Shown here in pieces: positions 18,971 through 28,529 of a stretch of DNA of 64,000 nt. Position 1 is the stretch's first letter. Each line of letters opens with the position of its first letter. The DNA lies in contig NZ_CP011272.1 of NCBI RefSeq assembly GCF_001610875.1, forward strand, positions 2,089,988 to 2,153,987, given 5' to 3'. The translations under genes and the position numbers were made by a program. The notes below the pieces were generated by a model. That model did not search any database. It was not told the DNA's origin and was given only the letters and a program-made list of their open reading frames with translations. The DNA comes from Pirellula sp. SH-Sr6A (GTDB lineage: Bacteria > Planctomycetota > Planctomycetia > Pirellulales > Pirellulaceae).

Positions 18971-19621
18971 ATGAACTTTTATCGACTTCGATCTCACCTG
19001 CTCCTTTCCTCTGTCATGATGGCACTGGGCTGCGCCCCATCCAATGACGGGAAGCAAGCATTGGAATCCACAGTGCCCGCGTCGGCACCCATCCAAACGT
19101 CCGGACCCAAGACGCGGAGCGTCGACAACCCCGATTACCTCAATTGGGCTAAATTCCCAGTCGGCACCCGCGTAGTTCGCAAGAACAGCATCGTAAACGA
19201 CCAAGGAACCGTGACGGTCACGACGACGCTAAGGCTTTCCGAAATTGACAAGTCGATGGCAAAAGTGGAAAGCCAAATCACGGTTGAACGCCCCTCGGAC
19301 TTGACCGTGAATCCACCCCAAATACTCGAGTACCTCGCCAAGCAGTCCGTTTTGGAATCGACAACAGACGAACAAGTCGTTGCACCTTTACGCGAAGCAA
19401 AATTGCTTCGAGATGAAAACGTCGTTGTCTTGGGCAAAGACGTCGCCGTCCAAGTCTATACATGGAAAACGGCGCTCGAGTCCGGTCCCGCCGATGTCTT
19501 AGGTTGGTACAGCGACGAGATCCCTGGCCGTCAAGTAATGCAAGAAATTGACTTCGGCAAGGCCGGGAAAGGAACCGAAGAAATTATCTTGTTAGAAACA
19601 CCGGCCGAGCCTAAACCTTGA
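18971..19621 (+). CDS. Hypothetical lipoprotein
   Basis: A 216-aa protein with a lipoprotein signal (MNFYRLRSHLLLSSVMMALGC; lipobox MALGC). The mature part begins with a short low-complexity linker. It then looks like a beta-rich domain: VGTRVVRKNSIVNDQGTVTVTTTLRLSEID, then strands ending EEIILLETPAEPKP. The ATG at 18971 is selected from the signal peptide. It is separated from the preceding gene by a terminator, so it probably has its own promoter. It resembles other planctomycete hypothetical lipoproteins; no function is recognisable. Confidence 0.7.
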   Translation: MNFYRLRSHLLLSSVMMALGCAPSNDGKQALESTVPASAPIQTSGPKTRSVDNPDYLNWAKFPVGTRVVRKNSIVNDQGTVTVTTTLRLSEIDKSMAKVESQITVERPSDLTVNPPQILEYLAKQSVLESTTDEQVVAPLREAKLLRDENVVVLGKDVAVQVYTWKTALESGPADVLGWYSDEIPGRQVMQEIDFGKAGKGTEEIILLETPAEPKP

Positions 19622-19664
19622 CCGAGCAATGTTTCCACAGGACTTGCCCGATCGCGCAGCGAAC

Positions 19665-22004
19665 TTACTTTTTGCGCCGTCCCTTCTTTTTGGCATAGGG
19701 ATCGCCTCGGAATCGCCGTTCAAGGTCTCGATTGGAACGGGAACCTTCCTCTCGGCGTTTTCCTTTGTAAGGCGAAACTTCGCTGTGGTGGGTGACCTTC
19801 TCTAGCTTGAAATGAAGTTGGCGGCGCACCATGTCGATTTTGTCGATACGCACGATCAGTTCATCACCGAGCCGATAGCGGTTCCCGCTCCGGAAACCTT
19901 CGAGCGTGTGGGTTTCGCGATCGAAATGATAGCGATCCGCTGGCAAATCGCTCACTGCGACCAGCCCATCGATCGGGACTTCAATCGCCCGTACGGTCAA
20001 ACCGTTGGATTTCACGCCAGCTACCACTCCACTCATCAGTTCTCCCTGCTTCTTCGACAAGAAGTGGAGCAACTTCACGCGGATCAACTCCCGTTCAGCA
20101 GACTCCGCATTCTGTTCCATCGCGCTGCAATGCTCCCCTAGACGCTCCAGCACATCTTCATTCTCTTTCGCCGGTTCGCCATCGATCAGTTTCTGAACAA
20201 TGCGATGCACTACCAAGTCAGGGTAGCGTCGAATAGGGCTCGTGAAGTGGCAGTAGTGGGTCATGTCCAACGCGTAATGTCGTTCGAAAGCCGATTGATA
20301 AATCGCTTTGGACATGCTTTTCAAAATGGCATAGTTCACCGCGTACTCGGTCGTCTTTCCTTTGACGGCTTGAACAACCCGTTGGATTTCGAAACGGTTC
20401 TCCATGTTTTCTGCGGGAATTCCAAGGGCACGGACGAATTGATTGAGTTGCCGAAGCTTCAATCGGTTCGGTGGAGCGTGGGCTCTTCGCAAAAACGGAA
20501 GCTCGAGGGAGTCGAGCCACGAAGCGACCGCTTGGTTTGCCGCCAGCATGAACTCCTCAATGACTTGATGGCTCTCGGTGTGGTGGACCAGATGTGCACC
20601 TTTCACTTTCCCGAGTTTGTCCAAGTCGATTTTGACCTCTGGGAGAGTCAGTTCGAGCGAGCCCTTTTCGTTGCGCAGACGTCGCAGGAGCATTGCCAAG
20701 CTGTGCATATCGCCGACCAGTTGAAAAATCTCCGGCTTGAGTTTCTCTCGCCAGGATTCCGGTTCCGCCAGATACTGGTCGATTTGTTCGTAGTTGAATC
20801 GGTGTTGATTTCGAATAACGCTATTGAAGACCTTGGCGTGCAGCAGAGTCCCTTCTGGCGTGTATTCCATGAAGACGGTCTTGGCCAAACGATTGCGATC
20901 AGGCTGGAGGGACGCCAAATGATTGCTGATGGTTTCTGGGATCATCGGAATGACGCGATCGGGCAGATAGACGCTGGTCGCCCGACGTTGCGCTTCGACA
21001 TCCAGCGGACTACCCGCTGGCACGAAATACGACACATCGGCAATGTGGACTTGGAGTTCCCAGTTGCCTTTTTCGTTTTTCGCAAGCGAGATTGCATCGT
21101 CGAAGTCCCTCGCGTCGATGGGATCGATCGTGAGGGTCGGAATCTGGGTCAGATCGGTTCTGCCCTCAGGGATCTCGTTTTCGTTGAATCGATCGGCCTG
21201 TTCTCGCGCGACGTCGATGGCTTCGGGCGGGAACTCTTCGATCAAGCCGAATTGGTGCATAACCGCTTGGGTATCGACCGCTGGATTGCGGTTGCTCCCC
21301 AAAACACGCAGGATGACTGCTTCCCCAGGTTGAAAGAGATCGGGAAACTGAACCAGTTCGACAATGATTTTATCGTCATTGTTGACGGGCAACCCGCGAA
21401 TGTCACCGATATGGACGGCGTGAGAAAGGTTGGCTCCGTCGAGCCAAACCATCGCTTGCCCATCGACCATTTGAAAAGTCCCAGCGAATTCACGTTTCGC
21501 ACGCGAGACGATTTCCAAAACCTTTCCTTCGGTCCGTTCCACCCCTTGGAGAGTGACCTGAATGCGAACCGTATCTCCCTCCATGGCACCTTTGGTATAC
21601 CGTGGGGGGATGAAAACCTCATCGGTCAGCGACTGACCGGCGACGCGTGGGAGTTTCACAAACCCGTAGAGCTGCTTGGGGGCAGCCCGGTAGATTCCAA
21701 CCGGCTCGCTGCGACCATCCTCTTTGCTATGTTTGCGACGCCTGGGGCTGATCGATTCCGCCAATGCAATTTCGGTCTCGACATCCGGGGTGGGAGCGGA
21801 ACGGTTGGCAGGGCGGAGGACCAAGTGGTTGGCGCCAAAAAGAATGCGACCTTCCCTCACAAGCTTTTTGATCGCTCGCCGCAAATCGCGGTACGACTCT
21901 TCAGGAAGCTTTAGCTTCTTATGAATCGCTTTGGGTTTAGAGGGCCGGTATTCTTCAGAAAATACATACTGAAGGACTTGTTGTGCAATCGATTCTGAAT
22001 TCAT
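19665..22004 (-). CDS. rnr: Ribonuclease R
   Basis: A 779-aa 3'-5' exoribonuclease that degrades structured RNA. Domain order: N-terminal winged-helix-like region (SIAQQVLQYVFSEEYRPSKP...AIKKLVREGRI), cold-shock domains (GFVKLPR...EVFIPPRYTKGAMEGDTVRI), and the RNB catalytic domain with acidic cluster IDPIDARDFDDAISL and later HYCHFTSPIRRYPDLVVHR. A C-terminal S1 domain (GVVAGVKSNGLTVRAIEVPIDGLV) and a basic tail (AKKKGRRKK) follow. I chose ATG 22004; the frame stays open 150 bp further, but that part is Pro/Cys-rich and unlike the family. It is divergent from the radical SAM fusion gene, 88 bp away. Confidence 0.93.
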   Translation of the reverse strand: MNSESIAQQVLQYVFSEEYRPSKPKAIHKKLKLPEESYRDLRRAIKKLVREGRILFGANHLVLRPANRSAPTPDVETEIALAESISPRRRKHSKEDGRSEPVGIYRAAPKQLYGFVKLPRVAGQSLTDEVFIPPRYTKGAMEGDTVRIQVTLQGVERTEGKVLEIVSRAKREFAGTFQMVDGQAMVWLDGANLSHAVHIGDIRGLPVNNDDKIIVELVQFPDLFQPGEAVILRVLGSNRNPAVDTQAVMHQFGLIEEFPPEAIDVAREQADRFNENEIPEGRTDLTQIPTLTIDPIDARDFDDAISLAKNEKGNWELQVHIADVSYFVPAGSPLDVEAQRRATSVYLPDRVIPMIPETISNHLASLQPDRNRLAKTVFMEYTPEGTLLHAKVFNSVIRNQHRFNYEQIDQYLAEPESWREKLKPEIFQLVGDMHSLAMLLRRLRNEKGSLELTLPEVKIDLDKLGKVKGAHLVHHTESHQVIEEFMLAANQAVASWLDSLELPFLRRAHAPPNRLKLRQLNQFVRALGIPAENMENRFEIQRVVQAVKGKTTEYAVNYAILKSMSKAIYQSAFERHYALDMTHYCHFTSPIRRYPDLVVHRIVQKLIDGEPAKENEDVLERLGEHCSAMEQNAESAERELIRVKLLHFLSKKQGELMSGVVAGVKSNGLTVRAIEVPIDGLVAVSDLPADRYHFDRETHTLEGFRSGNRYRLGDELIVRIDKIDMVRRQLHFKLEKVTHHSEVSPYKGKRREEGSRSNRDLERRFRGDPYAKKKGRRKK

Positions 22005-22092
22005 CACCCTAGAATAACCCGGAGGGTTGGAATCATCCAGGATCCAAGTGCATCCAAAGGGCACAAGATCGCATGGAAAGGGAGGATCGGCC

Positions 22093-25000
22093 ATGAAAAT
22101 TGGAAAGTGGTGGCACTCGGTCGAGGGGACACTTGAGAAACGGGATGAACGCATCGAGTGCGATTTGTGCCCTAGAAAATGCCGGATGAAGGAGGGTGAC
22201 CGGGGCTTCTGTTTTGTCCGAAAGATTCAAAATGGAAAAATGGTGCTGGACACATATGGCAAAAGCACCGGTTTCTGCATCGATCCCATCGAAAAAAAAC
22301 CTCTTCACCATTTCTATCCCGGCACCAGCGTCCTTTCATTCGGTACAGCCGGTTGCAATCTTGGCTGCCAATTCTGCCAGAACTGGGATATTTCGAAATC
22401 GCGTGAGGTTGCCAAACTCAGCTCGTTTGCTGCTCCGGAAACGATTGCGAAGGCGGCGCGGGAACTGGGATGCCGCAGTGTTGCCTTCACCTACAACGAC
22501 CCCGTCATCTGGGCGGAGTATGCAATCGACACCGCCATCGCCTGCCATGATCTGGGGATCCAGACCGTAGCGGTCACAGCCGGATATATCCAACCGGAAG
22601 CGAGGGTGGAGTTCTTTCAACACATCGATGCTGCGAATGTCGACCTCAAGGCCTTCACGGAAGAGTTCTACCAGCGAATTACCTATTCGCATTTGGCACC
22701 AGTGCTGGATACTTTGCGTTATGTGAAGCGAGAGACGAATGTATGGCTTGAGATCACGAATTTGATCATCCCCGATTCCAATGATTCCGCGGATGAACTC
22801 AAGCGACTATGCGAATTCGTTGCGGAGGAGCTTGGAACCGACACTCCGATTCACTTCTCCGCGTTCCATCCAGACTTTCGCATGCAGGACAAACCGAATA
22901 CTCCCGTCGAGTCTCTCATCCTAGCTCATGAAATTGCGAAGCAGGCAGGTTTGCGTTATCCGTATATTGGCAACGTGCATGACGCATCTCGGGGCTCAAC
23001 CTACTGCTACCAATGCCAGCACTGTTTAATCGAACGCGACTGGTATGAGCTTCGGGCCTATCTCCTCATCGCGGACCGTTGCTCCCATTGCGGCGCGCAG
23101 CAGTCTGGTCGGTTCGACGCAAAACCGGGCACATGGGGACGTAAACGGCAACCGGTAAACCTAAATTCTTTCCGCCCCACCAACATCCAACCCGCAATCC
23201 ATCAGCTATCTTTGCCGGTCGGCGAAGAACTGTCTCAGCCCTCGTTACAACCGTCTCCATCGCCAATCTCCTCGCAATCCCACTCTTCGGAGGATCCCGT
23301 GTCGATTTCAGAACCCGTTAAGCTCCCCATGCTTCAACTTGATGAACTAACCGATGCACAGAAGCAGCAGATCCACCGAGCGAGTCAACTGGCGATCATT
23401 GCAGCGACCATCGGCCGCCCCCTTTCATCGGATTGGACTCAACTGCTGGGCGATCTCGCCGGGAAGTATGTTTTTGGTCTCTTCACCACTCTAACTCGAG
23501 CCAAGCAGCTTCGCGGATGCTGCGGGTTTTTAGGTCGCCCCACACCGCTCGCGGAGGCCATCCTTCAATCCGCGGCCCGCACGGCGAAGGATGATGTTCG
23601 CATGGTCGCCATATCCCCTGCCGAAGTCCGATACTTGGAACTCGACGTTTCCCTCCTGGGTACACCGGTTGTCTTGAACATGCCTCCTACCGAGCGGGCC
23701 AACGGGGTGCAGATCGGCAAGCATGGGTTGCGTATCACACGTGGCAATCAAGCCGGGCTGCTGCTCCCTAGCGTGGCTACCGACCACGATTGGGATGCAA
23801 AAGACTTTTTGAGAGCAGTCTGTCGCAAGGCTGGATTACCGGAAGCATCGTGGCAAGATGCTACAGCGACCGTCGAGATTTTCGATGGCGCCGTGATTTC
23901 CGGAGCCATCGAGCTTGAATCGATTCCCTCCGACATGCCGGTGGTGCTTCCACCCGGCACCATTCAAAAACTACAAAAGCTCAGGCAGGTTGCGACGAAC
24001 AATCTCATCGCGCTCACACAGGGTGGCACTCCGAGCTATGTCGCGCTCGACGCCATGGACGGCAATGTCAATGGAATGGTGCTCACGCTTCGAAACGCTG
24101 AGACCAGCCAGCCGCTCGCCAACTGGATTCATACTTCCCTCCGGCCCGGATTTCCCCTGCAAAACACGCTGCTCGAACTTTGTAAGAATGCGGCCGACAC
24201 CCTTTTGAGGACGCGTTTTGAAAAGAATTTAAACATCGAATTGGAAATCACTGTTCTCTACGATCCGATCCACCACGGAATCATTCAATCGGACGACTGG
24301 GAAGGAGACGGGCTCCGTGAAACTTTCGCTCAATGCGATCTCGAAGGGGTGAAAGCGGACAATCGCGCGATCGTTTCGCTCCTTGGTGATCGGTGCTCGG
24401 TCGTATTCGACGCCGCCAAATCGGTGCATCAACTTGTTCAAGAAGCCGCATTACCCCTGCGTTCTCGCAAGAACCCTATCGCCATCTTTTCCATGCAATG
24501 CATGTCTACCACCAGTTCACTGATGGCCAGCAATGCACCGATCGCGGTCGATAGGAGGGAGAATCGCCAGGCCGCCGTCGCCGGCACGTTTTATCCAGCG
24601 ACTCGATCGGAGCGCATGTCATTGATCGATCGATTTCGTTCGAATCCAACTGCCACCCCGAGGCGGTTGCTGGGATTGATGACACCCCATGCCGGCTTTC
24701 CATTTAGCGGCGCGGTCGCGACCAAGGTATGGGAGCAAGCCGAATTGCCGGAAACGCTGTTGATGATTGGGCCGAAGCATACTCCGCACGGTTCGGACTG
24801 GGCGGTCAGCCCGGCCCCTTCCTGGGAACTCCCCGACGGCGACGCGTGGATGGCCAATTTGGATCTGGCATCGGCCATTGTGGAAGGTGTCGAAGGGATG
24901 CAGTTCGATTTGACTGCCCACTTAGCCGAACATGGAATTGAGGTGCAACTTCCTGTTTTGGAAGCATTGATCGGAAACTCGCTTCGCCCGCGCATTACCG

Positions 25001-25386
25001 CGGCGGTTGTTCGCGGAGCTAGCTGGGACGAGATCCGTACCCTCAGCCAGCAGTTGGCTGCCGTTCTGCGCAAGCTGCCCGAGCTACCCCTCTTGGTTAT
25101 CTCGAGCGACATGAATCATTATCAGCCCGACCCAGAAACCCGCCGGCGTGATGAACTGGCATTGAAGGCCATGGAGTCCTGCGATCCCTACCACTTGCTG
25201 GAAACCTGCCGCGCGCACCACATCAGCATGTGCGGAGTTGTCCCGACGGCGATCATCATGCAAACGTTGCACGAACTGGGAAAATCGTTTGCGATCGAGC
25301 GAATTGCCTATGAAACCAGCGCGGACCGAGGAAGCGATCCCGGCAGGGTCGTCGGCTATGCTGGCGTTTGCTTCACTGAAAAATAG
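22093..25386 (+). CDS. AmmeMemoRadiSam triple fusion: radical SAM - AMMECR1 - Memo
   Basis: A 1097-aa single chain carrying all three parts of the AmmeMemoRadiSam set. Residues 1 to about 370 are a radical SAM enzyme with CNLGCQFC (Cys 88, 92, 95), an N-terminal Cys cluster (23, 26, 30, 40) and a C-terminal CYQCQHC...CSHC cluster. About 415-620 is AMMECR1 (LRGCCGFLGRPTPLAEAI). About 820-1097 is a Memo-like domain (AAVAGTFYPA...LLGLMTPHAGFPFSG...HGIEVQLPVL...SSDMNHY...CGVVPTAI). About 625-815 is a region I cannot assign. ATG 22093 has GGAGG 7 bp upstream. The three families are known to co-occur as separate genes; their reaction is not established. Confidence 0.92.
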   Translation: MKIGKWWHSVEGTLEKRDERIECDLCPRKCRMKEGDRGFCFVRKIQNGKMVLDTYGKSTGFCIDPIEKKPLHHFYPGTSVLSFGTAGCNLGCQFCQNWDISKSREVAKLSSFAAPETIAKAARELGCRSVAFTYNDPVIWAEYAIDTAIACHDLGIQTVAVTAGYIQPEARVEFFQHIDAANVDLKAFTEEFYQRITYSHLAPVLDTLRYVKRETNVWLEITNLIIPDSNDSADELKRLCEFVAEELGTDTPIHFSAFHPDFRMQDKPNTPVESLILAHEIAKQAGLRYPYIGNVHDASRGSTYCYQCQHCLIERDWYELRAYLLIADRCSHCGAQQSGRFDAKPGTWGRKRQPVNLNSFRPTNIQPAIHQLSLPVGEELSQPSLQPSPSPISSQSHSSEDPVSISEPVKLPMLQLDELTDAQKQQIHRASQLAIIAATIGRPLSSDWTQLLGDLAGKYVFGLFTTLTRAKQLRGCCGFLGRPTPLAEAILQSAARTAKDDVRMVAISPAEVRYLELDVSLLGTPVVLNMPPTERANGVQIGKHGLRITRGNQAGLLLPSVATDHDWDAKDFLRAVCRKAGLPEASWQDATATVEIFDGAVISGAIELESIPSDMPVVLPPGTIQKLQKLRQVATNNLIALTQGGTPSYVALDAMDGNVNGMVLTLRNAETSQPLANWIHTSLRPGFPLQNTLLELCKNAADTLLRTRFEKNLNIELEITVLYDPIHHGIIQSDDWEGDGLRETFAQCDLEGVKADNRAIVSLLGDRCSVVFDAAKSVHQLVQEAALPLRSRKNPIAIFSMQCMSTTSSLMASNAPIAVDRRENRQAAVAGTFYPATRSERMSLIDRFRSNPTATPRRLLGLMTPHAGFPFSGAVATKVWEQAELPETLLMIGPKHTPHGSDWAVSPAPSWELPDGDAWMANLDLASAIVEGVEGMQFDLTAHLAEHGIEVQLPVLEALIGNSLRPRITAAVVRGASWDEIRTLSQQLAAVLRKLPELPLLVISSDMNHYQPDPETRRRDELALKAMESCDPYHLLETCRAHHISMCGVVPTAIIMQTLHELGKSFAIERIAYETSADRGSDPGRVVGYAGVCFTEK

Positions 25387-25627
25387 ATACGCCGGGAAAT
25401 AGAAATAGATACGTCGAGCAGTCGAAACAAACCGAGCGAGAACCTGATCACGGGTCCCTGCGTTCCTTTCTAAGTCCTGGAGCGAGTCGACGGCGCTCGT
25501 GATGGACCAGCTATCGAGGGTTTGGCGCGGCGTTTGCAATTCGTGGGGACTGTCGGTTTTCCGACTGCCATAAGGGGGTTCCGGATGGCACCTCCGATTC
25601 GCTCGTTGTACTCGCTCGAGGTTTGTT

Positions 25628-28255
25628 ATGTCGTTTCGAATGGATAAGTTGACGATCAAAGCCCAGGAAGCGATCGTGGAATCGCAGTCCAAGGCATCGG
25701 AGATGGGGAACCCCGAACTCGATCCCTTGCATTTGCTTCACGCGCTACTCCAAGACCGCGAGGGGGTTGTTGTCCCGCTTCTCAAAAAAATCGGCGCCTC
25801 GATCGAGAAGATTCAATCGGTGACCGATAGCGAAATGAAAAGGCTTCCCCGCAGCTCCGGCGGCAGGCAGCCCGGCGTCGGCCCAGCCCTTCAAAAAGTC
25901 TTCGAAGCGTCTGCCTCTGCAGCGACCGCGATGAAGGACGAGTTTGTCAGCACCGAACACTTGCTCCTCGCACTTTGCCGCTCCAACAACAAAGCGACCG
26001 AAGTCCTGAAGCTGCTAGGAATCGATGAAAACGATATTCTGGGCGCTTTGCAGTCGGTGCGTGGGAGCGCGCGGGTAACCGACCAGACCCCCGAAGGAAA
26101 GTTTCAGGCATTGGAGAAGTACGGTATCGATTTGGTCGATCTCGCTACGAAAAACAAACTGGATCCGGTCATCGGACGGGATGCCGAGATTCGGCGCGTC
26201 ATCCAAGTTCTTTCGCGACGCACAAAGAACAATCCCGTCTTGATCGGCGAGCCCGGAGTGGGCAAAACCGCCATTGCCGAGGGGTTGGCGCAGCGCATCG
26301 TAGCGGGCGATGTGCCACAAAGTCTCAAAAACCGACGTGTCATCGCGCTCGATATGGGCGCGCTGATCGCAGGTACCAAATTCCGAGGGGAGTTTGAGGA
26401 ACGACTGAAGGCAGTCCTGCGCGAGGTAAAAGATTCCAGCGGCGACATTATTCTCTTCATCGATGAACTCCACACCGTGATCGGCGCGGGAGCGGCCGAG
26501 GGATCGAGTGACGCGGCGAATCTTCTCAAACCCGAGTTGGCACGCGGACAGCTTCGTTGCGTCGGAGCCACCACGCTCGATGAGTATCGCAAACACATTG
26601 AAAAGGATGCTGCACTCGAGCGTCGGTTCCAACCCGTTTACGTCGGGGAGCCTTCGGTCGAAGACACCATTACGATCCTTCGCGGATTGAAGCCTCGGTA
26701 CGAAGCCCACCACGGCATCAAGATTCGGGATGCAGCGTTGGTCGAAGCTGCTAAGCTTTCACACCGATACATTTCCGATCGATTCCTTCCGGACAAAGCC
26801 ATCGACCTCGTCGACGAAGCCTCCGCGCGCATCGCCATGGAGCGAGATAGCGTGCCCGCTGAGATCGACTCGTTGCAACGCCGATTGCGGCAGCTCGAGA
26901 TCGCCCAACGGCAACTTCATGATGAATCCGACGAAAGCACGGAGGAATCGCTGTCGGATATCGAAGAAGAAATCGCGCGCGTGCAGAAGGAGCTTGCAGG
27001 GCTTCGTGAAAAATGGGAAGCGGAAAAGCTTGGTCTGTCAGGCGTGGGATCGATTCGCAAATCACTTGAACAAGTGGAGGCGGAATTCCGTCAACTCGAA
27101 TCGAAGGTTAAAGAAAAGCAATCGGTTGGACTTTCCGTGGAGGAAGCCGAATACCAGCGGCTCTACGAGTTGGATCAAAAACGTCGCAAGCTGACCGATG
27201 AGCTTCAGCGAGAAGAAAGCGTGGCCCATCCTCCTGCCGGGACCGACGAGCGCAAACTCCTTCGCACCGAGGTTACCCCCGACGAAATCGCAGCCGTCGT
27301 CAGCTCTTGGACTGGAATTCCTGTCACTCGCATGATGGAGACGGAAAGGGCCAAACTGTTGGTGATGGAAGAGCGATTACACCAACGCGTCGTAGGACAA
27401 GCCAAAGCGGTCGAAGCCGTGAGCAATGCGGTGCGCCGAAGCCGGAGTGGATTGCAAGATCCAAATCGCCCCATCGGTTCCTTCCTTTTCCTCGGCCCTA
27501 CAGGGGTTGGCAAAACCGAACTCTGCAAGGCCTTAGCGGAGGTGATGTTCGACGACGAAGCCGCCATGGTACGTATCGACATGAGCGAATTCATGGAAAA
27601 GCACACAGTCAGCCGATTGGTCGGAGCGCCTCCGGGATATGTTGGCTACGAAGAGGGAGGACAACTCACCGAAGCGGTTCGTCGACGTCCGTATAGCGTC
27701 GTCCTGCTCGACGAAATCGAGAAGGCACACAACGATGTCTTCAACATCCTCCTGCAGGTTCTCGATGATGGACGTCTCACCGACGGACAAAACCGGATGG
27801 TCGACTTCACCAACACCGTGATCGTGATGACGAGCAATATCGGAAGTCAAATGATTCAACGTGTTGCGGAAGAAGGGGGCTCGGAAGAAGAAATGCACCA
27901 AGCGGTCCAAGACTCGCTCAAGGCAAGATTCCTGCCAGAATTTCTAAACCGAATCGACGAGACGATTATCTTCGAACCACTGAAGAGAGATCAGATTCGT
28001 CGCATCGTGGGGCTGCAAATCAAACGACTGGAAAAACAGCTTGCGGAAAAGCACATCACGCTTTCCATCACGGAGCGTGCCTTGGACGCGATCGCAGAGG
28101 AGGGCTACGATCCGATTTATGGGGCGAGACCTTTGAAGCGAGTCATCCAACGCCGACTGCAAAACAAGATCGCCAGTGCGTTGTTGACGCGGGAGCCCGA
28201 TGACACCAACCCGATCGCTATCGATTTCAAAGAAGGCGAATTCATGTTCGCTTGA
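25628..28255 (+). CDS. clpB: ATP-dependent chaperone ClpB
   Basis: An 875-aa disaggregase. It has an N-terminal Clp domain ([15 protein letters not shown]...STEHLLLAL) and a first AAA+ module with Walker A GEPGVGKT, Walker [13 protein letters not shown] and Arg finger region [11 protein letters not shown] long coiled-coil middle domain follows (about 415-530, Glu/Lys/Arg-rich). The second AAA+ module has GPTGVGKTE, the conserved [34 protein letters not shown] and sensor region TSNIGS. Length matches the family. It works with DnaK in protein disaggregation. The upstream 240 bp hold no CIRCE-like inverted repeat that I could identify, so heat-shock control is not shown by sequence. Confidence 0.96.
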   Translation: MSFRMDKLTIKAQEAIVESQSKASEMGNPELDPLHLLHALLQDREGVVVPLLKKIGASIEKIQSVTDSEMKRLPRSSGGRQPGVGPALQKVFEASASAATAMKDEFVSTEHLLLALCRSNNKATEVLKLLGIDENDILGALQSVRGSARVTDQTPEGKFQALEKYGIDLVDLATKNKLDPVIGRDAEIRRVIQVLSRRTKNNPVLIGEPGVGKTAIAEGLAQRIVAGDVPQSLKNRRVIALDMGALIAGTKFRGEFEERLKAVLREVKDSSGDIILFIDELHTVIGAGAAEGSSDAANLLKPELARGQLRCVGATTLDEYRKHIEKDAALERRFQPVYVGEPSVEDTITILRGLKPRYEAHHGIKIRDAALVEAAKLSHRYISDRFLPDKAIDLVDEASARIAMERDSVPAEIDSLQRRLRQLEIAQRQLHDESDESTEESLSDIEEEIARVQKELAGLREKWEAEKLGLSGVGSIRKSLEQVEAEFRQLESKVKEKQSVGLSVEEAEYQRLYELDQKRRKLTDELQREESVAHPPAGTDERKLLRTEVTPDEIAAVVSSWTGIPVTRMMETERAKLLVMEERLHQRVVGQAKAVEAVSNAVRRSRSGLQDPNRPIGSFLFLGPTGVGKTELCKALAEVMFDDEAAMVRIDMSEFMEKHTVSRLVGAPPGYVGYEEGGQLTEAVRRRPYSVVLLDEIEKAHNDVFNILLQVLDDGRLTDGQNRMVDFTNTVIVMTSNIGSQMIQRVAEEGGSEEEMHQAVQDSLKARFLPEFLNRIDETIIFEPLKRDQIRRIVGLQIKRLEKQLAEKHITLSITERALDAIAEEGYDPIYGARPLKRVIQRRLQNKIASALLTREPDDTNPIAIDFKEGEFMFA

Positions 28256-28260
28256 CGGCG

Positions 28261-28317
28261 TCGGAGTATTTACCCTGCATCGGGGTATTCGCCCGGAGTC
28301 GGAGCGTTCGCCCAGTG
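28261..28317. repeat. Three imperfect 19-nt tandem repeats behind clpB
   Basis: Three adjacent 19-nt units starting TCGG(A/G)G (28261-28279, 28280-28298, 28299-28317). They share the pattern TCGGRGYRTTYRCCC and begin five bases after the clpB stop. Confidence 0.7.
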
Positions 28318-28462
28318 AAAGAGGCGGGGTTCCCCAGTGCCGCGCAGTCCTCAGGGCCTGCGCGGTGCAGATGCTTCACCGCGACTGCCTTCGATTCGGC
28401 TTGCAGGAACGGGGAAACCCGTTAAGTTCGCATGGCCCCGGCGAGGTTCGTTTTTAACAGCG

Positions 28463-28486
28463 AAGTTCCCGGGTGCCCGGGAACTT
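28463..28486. terminator. Strong GC-rich hairpin, possible terminator
   Basis: Inverted repeat AAGTTCCCGGG/CCCGGGAACTT with only two bases between the arms (realistically a 9-bp stem with a hexaloop). It lies between clpB and the ABC-F gene. The following bases are not T-rich, so termination is plausible but not certain. Confidence 0.5.
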
Positions 28487-28529
28487 TCCAAACAGAACAG
28501 TCACTTGCATATTCGCCGAATCGAGATTT

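Noticed and set aside
20205-21914. 569-codon plus-strand ORF
   Set aside because: It lies entirely antisense to the RNase R gene, whose domains are clear; the translation has no family character and reflects codon bias of the opposite strand.
25387-25627. CIRCE-type heat-shock element ahead of clpB
   Set aside because: No 9-bp inverted repeat with the CIRCE consensus and no convincing alternative heat-shock promoter was found.
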